Source: JAHFRG01 sp036522275
GTDB taxonomy: Bacteria > Pseudomonadota > Gammaproteobacteria > Burkholderiales > JAHFRG01
DNA: 64,000 bases
Assembly: GCA_036522275.1 (NCBI GenBank)
Contig: DATDGC010000069.1
Span: 1 to 64,000, forward strand
Direction: 5' to 3'
Shown piece by piece: positions 61,999-64,000 of the stretch; the first letter of the stretch is position 1; every line of letters begins with the position of its first letter. The notes under the pieces were generated by a model. It was not told the DNA's origin, did no database searches, and worked only from the letters and a program-made list of their open reading frames with translations. The position numbers and the translations under genes are program-made.

Positions 61999-62027
61999 AA
62001 GGTACTCTGCCGGAACTTAATTGTCAA
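61999..62027 (-). promoter_or_regulatory. Sigma70-type promoter for metZ, overlapping the purF stop
   Basis: TTGACA (62027-62022) includes the purF stop codon TGA; 17 bases later is TACCTT (62004-61999). The start would fall near 61992, just at the first bases of the SAM-II aptamer, which is the expected geometry for a riboswitch transcript. Confidence 0.7.
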
Positions 62028-63550
62028 TCCACGGTCAGCAGGTTCAAATCGAGCTGGTTGCTGGATGCAGCCTCTTCTTTCTGCCGGCGCGCGCCATCGC
62101 AACGCTGCGCTTCGATATTGGCCAGGTATTCCGGAGAAACATCGCCGGTGATGTATTCTCCGCTGAAACACGAGGTCTCGAAATTGGCAATCTTGGGATT
62201 CACCTGCTGCGCAGCGTGCACCAGCGCGTCCAAATCCTGGTAAATCAGTTTGTCTGCGCCGATTTCGCGGGCGACTTCGTCGTCGCTGCGGCCGTTGGCA
62301 ATCAGTTCCTGGCGCGTCGGCATGTCTATGCCGTAAACATTGGGATAACGCACCGGCGGCGCGGCCGAGGCGAAATACACCTTGCGTGCGCCCGCCTCGC
62401 GCGCCATCTGCACGATCTCGCGACTGGTGGTGCCGCGCACGATGGAATCATCCACCAGCAACACGTTCTTGCCCCTGAACTCCATGCTGATCGCATTAAG
62501 CTTCTGGCGCACCGATTGCTGGCGTTGCACCTGGCCGGGCATGATGAAAGTGCGCCCGATATAGCGGTTCTTGATGAAACCTTCGCGGTATGGAATGCCA
62601 AGACAGTTGGCAAGCTGCATCGCACTGGGGCGGCTTGAGTCTGGTATGGGTATCACCACGTCTATGTCCAAATTCCGGTAGTGCCGCTTAATTTTGTCCG
62701 CCAGGCTCTCGCCCATGTGCAGGCGGGTTTCATATACGGAAATGCCGTCAATCACTGAATCCGGGCGCGCCAGGTACACGTATTCGAAAATGCAGGGGTT
62801 GCGCGTAGCGTTCGCCACGCACTGTTTGCTGTAAAAATTACCGCTATCGTCTATGAAAATCGCTTCGCCCGGGGCGACATCGCGCGTCAGTTCAAAACCC
62901 AAGGTATCCAGCGCCACGCTTTCGGAAGCAACCAGATATTCCGTCCCGCGTTCGCTGTGGCACTGCCCCACCACCAGCGGGCGGATGCCGAAGGGGTCGC
63001 GAAACGCCAACAGACCATAGCCCGCAATCATTGCCACTACCGCGTAAGCGCCGCGGCAGCGCCGGTATACTCCCGACACCGCGTTAAAAATGGTAGCCGT
63101 ATCCAGGGAGTGATTGCCGCAGGATTCCTGCAATTCGTGCGCCAGCACGTTCAGCAACACTTCGGAGTCGGAATTGGTATTGACGTGGCGCAAGTCCTGG
63201 CGGAACAGCTCGCGCTTTAATTGCTCGGTGTTGGTAAGGTTGCCATTGTGTCCGAGCACGATGCCAAACGGCGAATTCACGTAAAACGGCTGGGCTTCGG
63301 CTGGCGAATCAGCTGATCCAGCAGTCGGATAACGCACATGAGCGATACCCATGTTGCCCCGCAGCGCGCGCATGTTGCGGGTACGGAACACGTCGCGCAC
63401 CATGCCGCTGCCCTTGTGCATGTTAAAAGTATTGCCTTCCGCCGTGACGATGCCCGCCGCATCCTGGCCGCGATGCTGCAGCACCAGCAGGCCATCATAG
63501 AGCAGCTGGTTCACCGGGATTTTTGCCACGACTCCGAGAATTCCACACAT
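62024..63550 (-). CDS. purF: Amidophosphoribosyltransferase
   Basis: A 508-residue enzyme, first step of purine synthesis: glutamine and PRPP give phosphoribosylamine. The N-terminal Ntn glutaminase begins MCGILGVV, with Cys2 the nucleophile, and has HVRYPTAGSADSPAEAQPF and GHNGNLTN. The PRTase domain shows VLLVDDSIVRGTTSREIVQM. Length is standard. It is 12 bases downstream of cvpA, the usual cvpA-purF pair. Confidence 0.97.
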   Translation of the reverse strand: MCGILGVVAKIPVNQLLYDGLLVLQHRGQDAAGIVTAEGNTFNMHKGSGMVRDVFRTRNMRALRGNMGIAHVRYPTAGSADSPAEAQPFYVNSPFGIVLGHNGNLTNTEQLKRELFRQDLRHVNTNSDSEVLLNVLAHELQESCGNHSLDTATIFNAVSGVYRRCRGAYAVVAMIAGYGLLAFRDPFGIRPLVVGQCHSERGTEYLVASESVALDTLGFELTRDVAPGEAIFIDDSGNFYSKQCVANATRNPCIFEYVYLARPDSVIDGISVYETRLHMGESLADKIKRHYRNLDIDVVIPIPDSSRPSAMQLANCLGIPYREGFIKNRYIGRTFIMPGQVQRQQSVRQKLNAISMEFRGKNVLLVDDSIVRGTTSREIVQMAREAGARKVYFASAAPPVRYPNVYGIDMPTRQELIANGRSDDEVAREIGADKLIYQDLDALVHAAQQVNPKIANFETSCFSGEYITGDVSPEYLANIEAQRCDGARRQKEEAASSNQLDLNLLTVD

Positions 63551-63562
63551 TCCGGATTTCCT

Positions 63563-64000
63563 TTACTGGAAATTAATACGTTTTGACAAACCTTCAGGAA
63601 GCCAGGTTTTAACGTAGGTGGCCACTCTTTCTAGCTGCGGGCTAAATAGCGCGTCCTTCCACATCGGCTGTTTGGGCAGCGAAGTGAGGCCTCCTAGCAG
63701 CACCAATATCAGCACCATCAAGTAACCTCGTGCCAAGCCAAATACCGCTCCAAGGCAGCGGTCGGCCACGCTCAAAACCGAGGCTTTCACCAATTTGGAG
63801 CATAGAATCGCGATCAGGCTCATGATCACCAGCACCGTTAAGAATATTACTGCAAATCCCACCATCAGCCGCAGCGATGGGTTGCTCAGGGTGTCCGGAA
63901 GCTGCGCAGCGATTTCCACTGTGTAGTACTGCGCTGCCAAGAACGCCAACACCCACGCTGTAAGCGCCAGCACTTCGCGCACTGCGCCGCGAATCACGCT
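63563..64000 (-). CDS. cvpA: CvpA family membrane protein, 5' end beyond the window
   Basis: The visible 145 or so residues hold three to four transmembrane helices and the motif GAVREVLALTAWVLAFLAAQ, which in complete CvpA lies about 20 residues after the start; the gene therefore continues past 64000. CvpA proteins affect colicin V production and envelope or biofilm traits, and precede purF in many proteobacteria. VADRCLGAVFGLARGYLMVL is the typical second conserved block. Confidence 0.9.
   Translation of the reverse strand, partial: SVIRGAVREVLALTAWVLAFLAAQYYTVEIAAQLPDTLSNPSLRLMVGFAVIFLTVLVIMSLIAILCSKLVKASVLSVADRCLGAVFGLARGYLMVLILVLLGGLTSLPKQPMWKDALFSPQLERVATYVKTWLPEGLSKRINFQ

Overview
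The window looks like chromosomal DNA from a betaproteobacterium, probably Nitrosomonadales-like. This is judged from protein character and gene order: nuoA-N next to tRNA-Leu(GAG), secG, tpiA, glmM, folP, ftsH, rlmE, then greA, carB, carA, dapB; a bamE/fur divergon; recN, nadK and hrcA-hemH-grpE-dnaK-dnaJ; and cvpA-purF-metZ. It is moderately GC-rich and densely coded. No rRNA, CRISPR array, phage block or transposase gene is visible.

Layout. 1-4.2 kb (minus): a truncated secreted protein, three consecutive alpha/beta hydrolases, a glutathione S-transferase and a FIST sensor protein. 4.25-8.3 kb (plus): an inverted-repeat element, a 41-codon relic of inorganic pyrophosphatase, a small exported protein, an enoyl-CoA hydratase-like enzyme and two exported beta-propellers (Vgb-like and PQQ sugar dehydrogenase-like). 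8.35-11.3 kb (minus): an exported PafA-like phosphatase, a GYD protein and a Nudix ADP-ribose pyrophosphatase. 11.3-26.5 kb (minus): all 14 respiratory complex I genes (nuoA to nuoN), unusual in having six intergenic gaps filled with long inverted repeats. 26.6-41.5 kb (minus): tRNA-Leu and housekeeping genes for protein export, glycolysis, cell-wall precursor, folate, proteolysis, RNA modification, carbamoyl phosphate and lysine synthesis, ending with a BamE lipoprotein that carries a long repetitive tail. 41.6-45.6 kb: fur, then an accessory stretch bounded by two direct copies of a roughly 370-bp repeat. 45.6-54.3 kb: recN, nadK and the heat-shock cluster. 54.3-64 kb: cysS, a TPR protein paired with an L,D-transpeptidase, ppiB, lpxH, a second GST, a peroxiredoxin, metZ, purF and partial cvpA.

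Most notable are the non-coding signals. (1) The metZ leader carries a convincing SAM-II riboswitch preceded by a sigma70-type promoter and followed by an intrinsic terminator. (2) Three elements of about 275 bp (4252-4526, 22775-23046, 33210-33486) and one reduced 52-bp copy (27993-28044) share terminal inverted repeats with core TGAYTAAGT. The three long copies share an internal hairpin whose stem sequence changes with pairing kept, between conserved GCGACGAAG and GAGGAG flanks. (3) Several further hairpin families (GTGAGGAGTGAGG type, CCGCAGAGGACGCAGAGG type and others) fill gaps between co-directional genes.

All assignments come from reading the sequence and from knowledge of the families. 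No database search was run.
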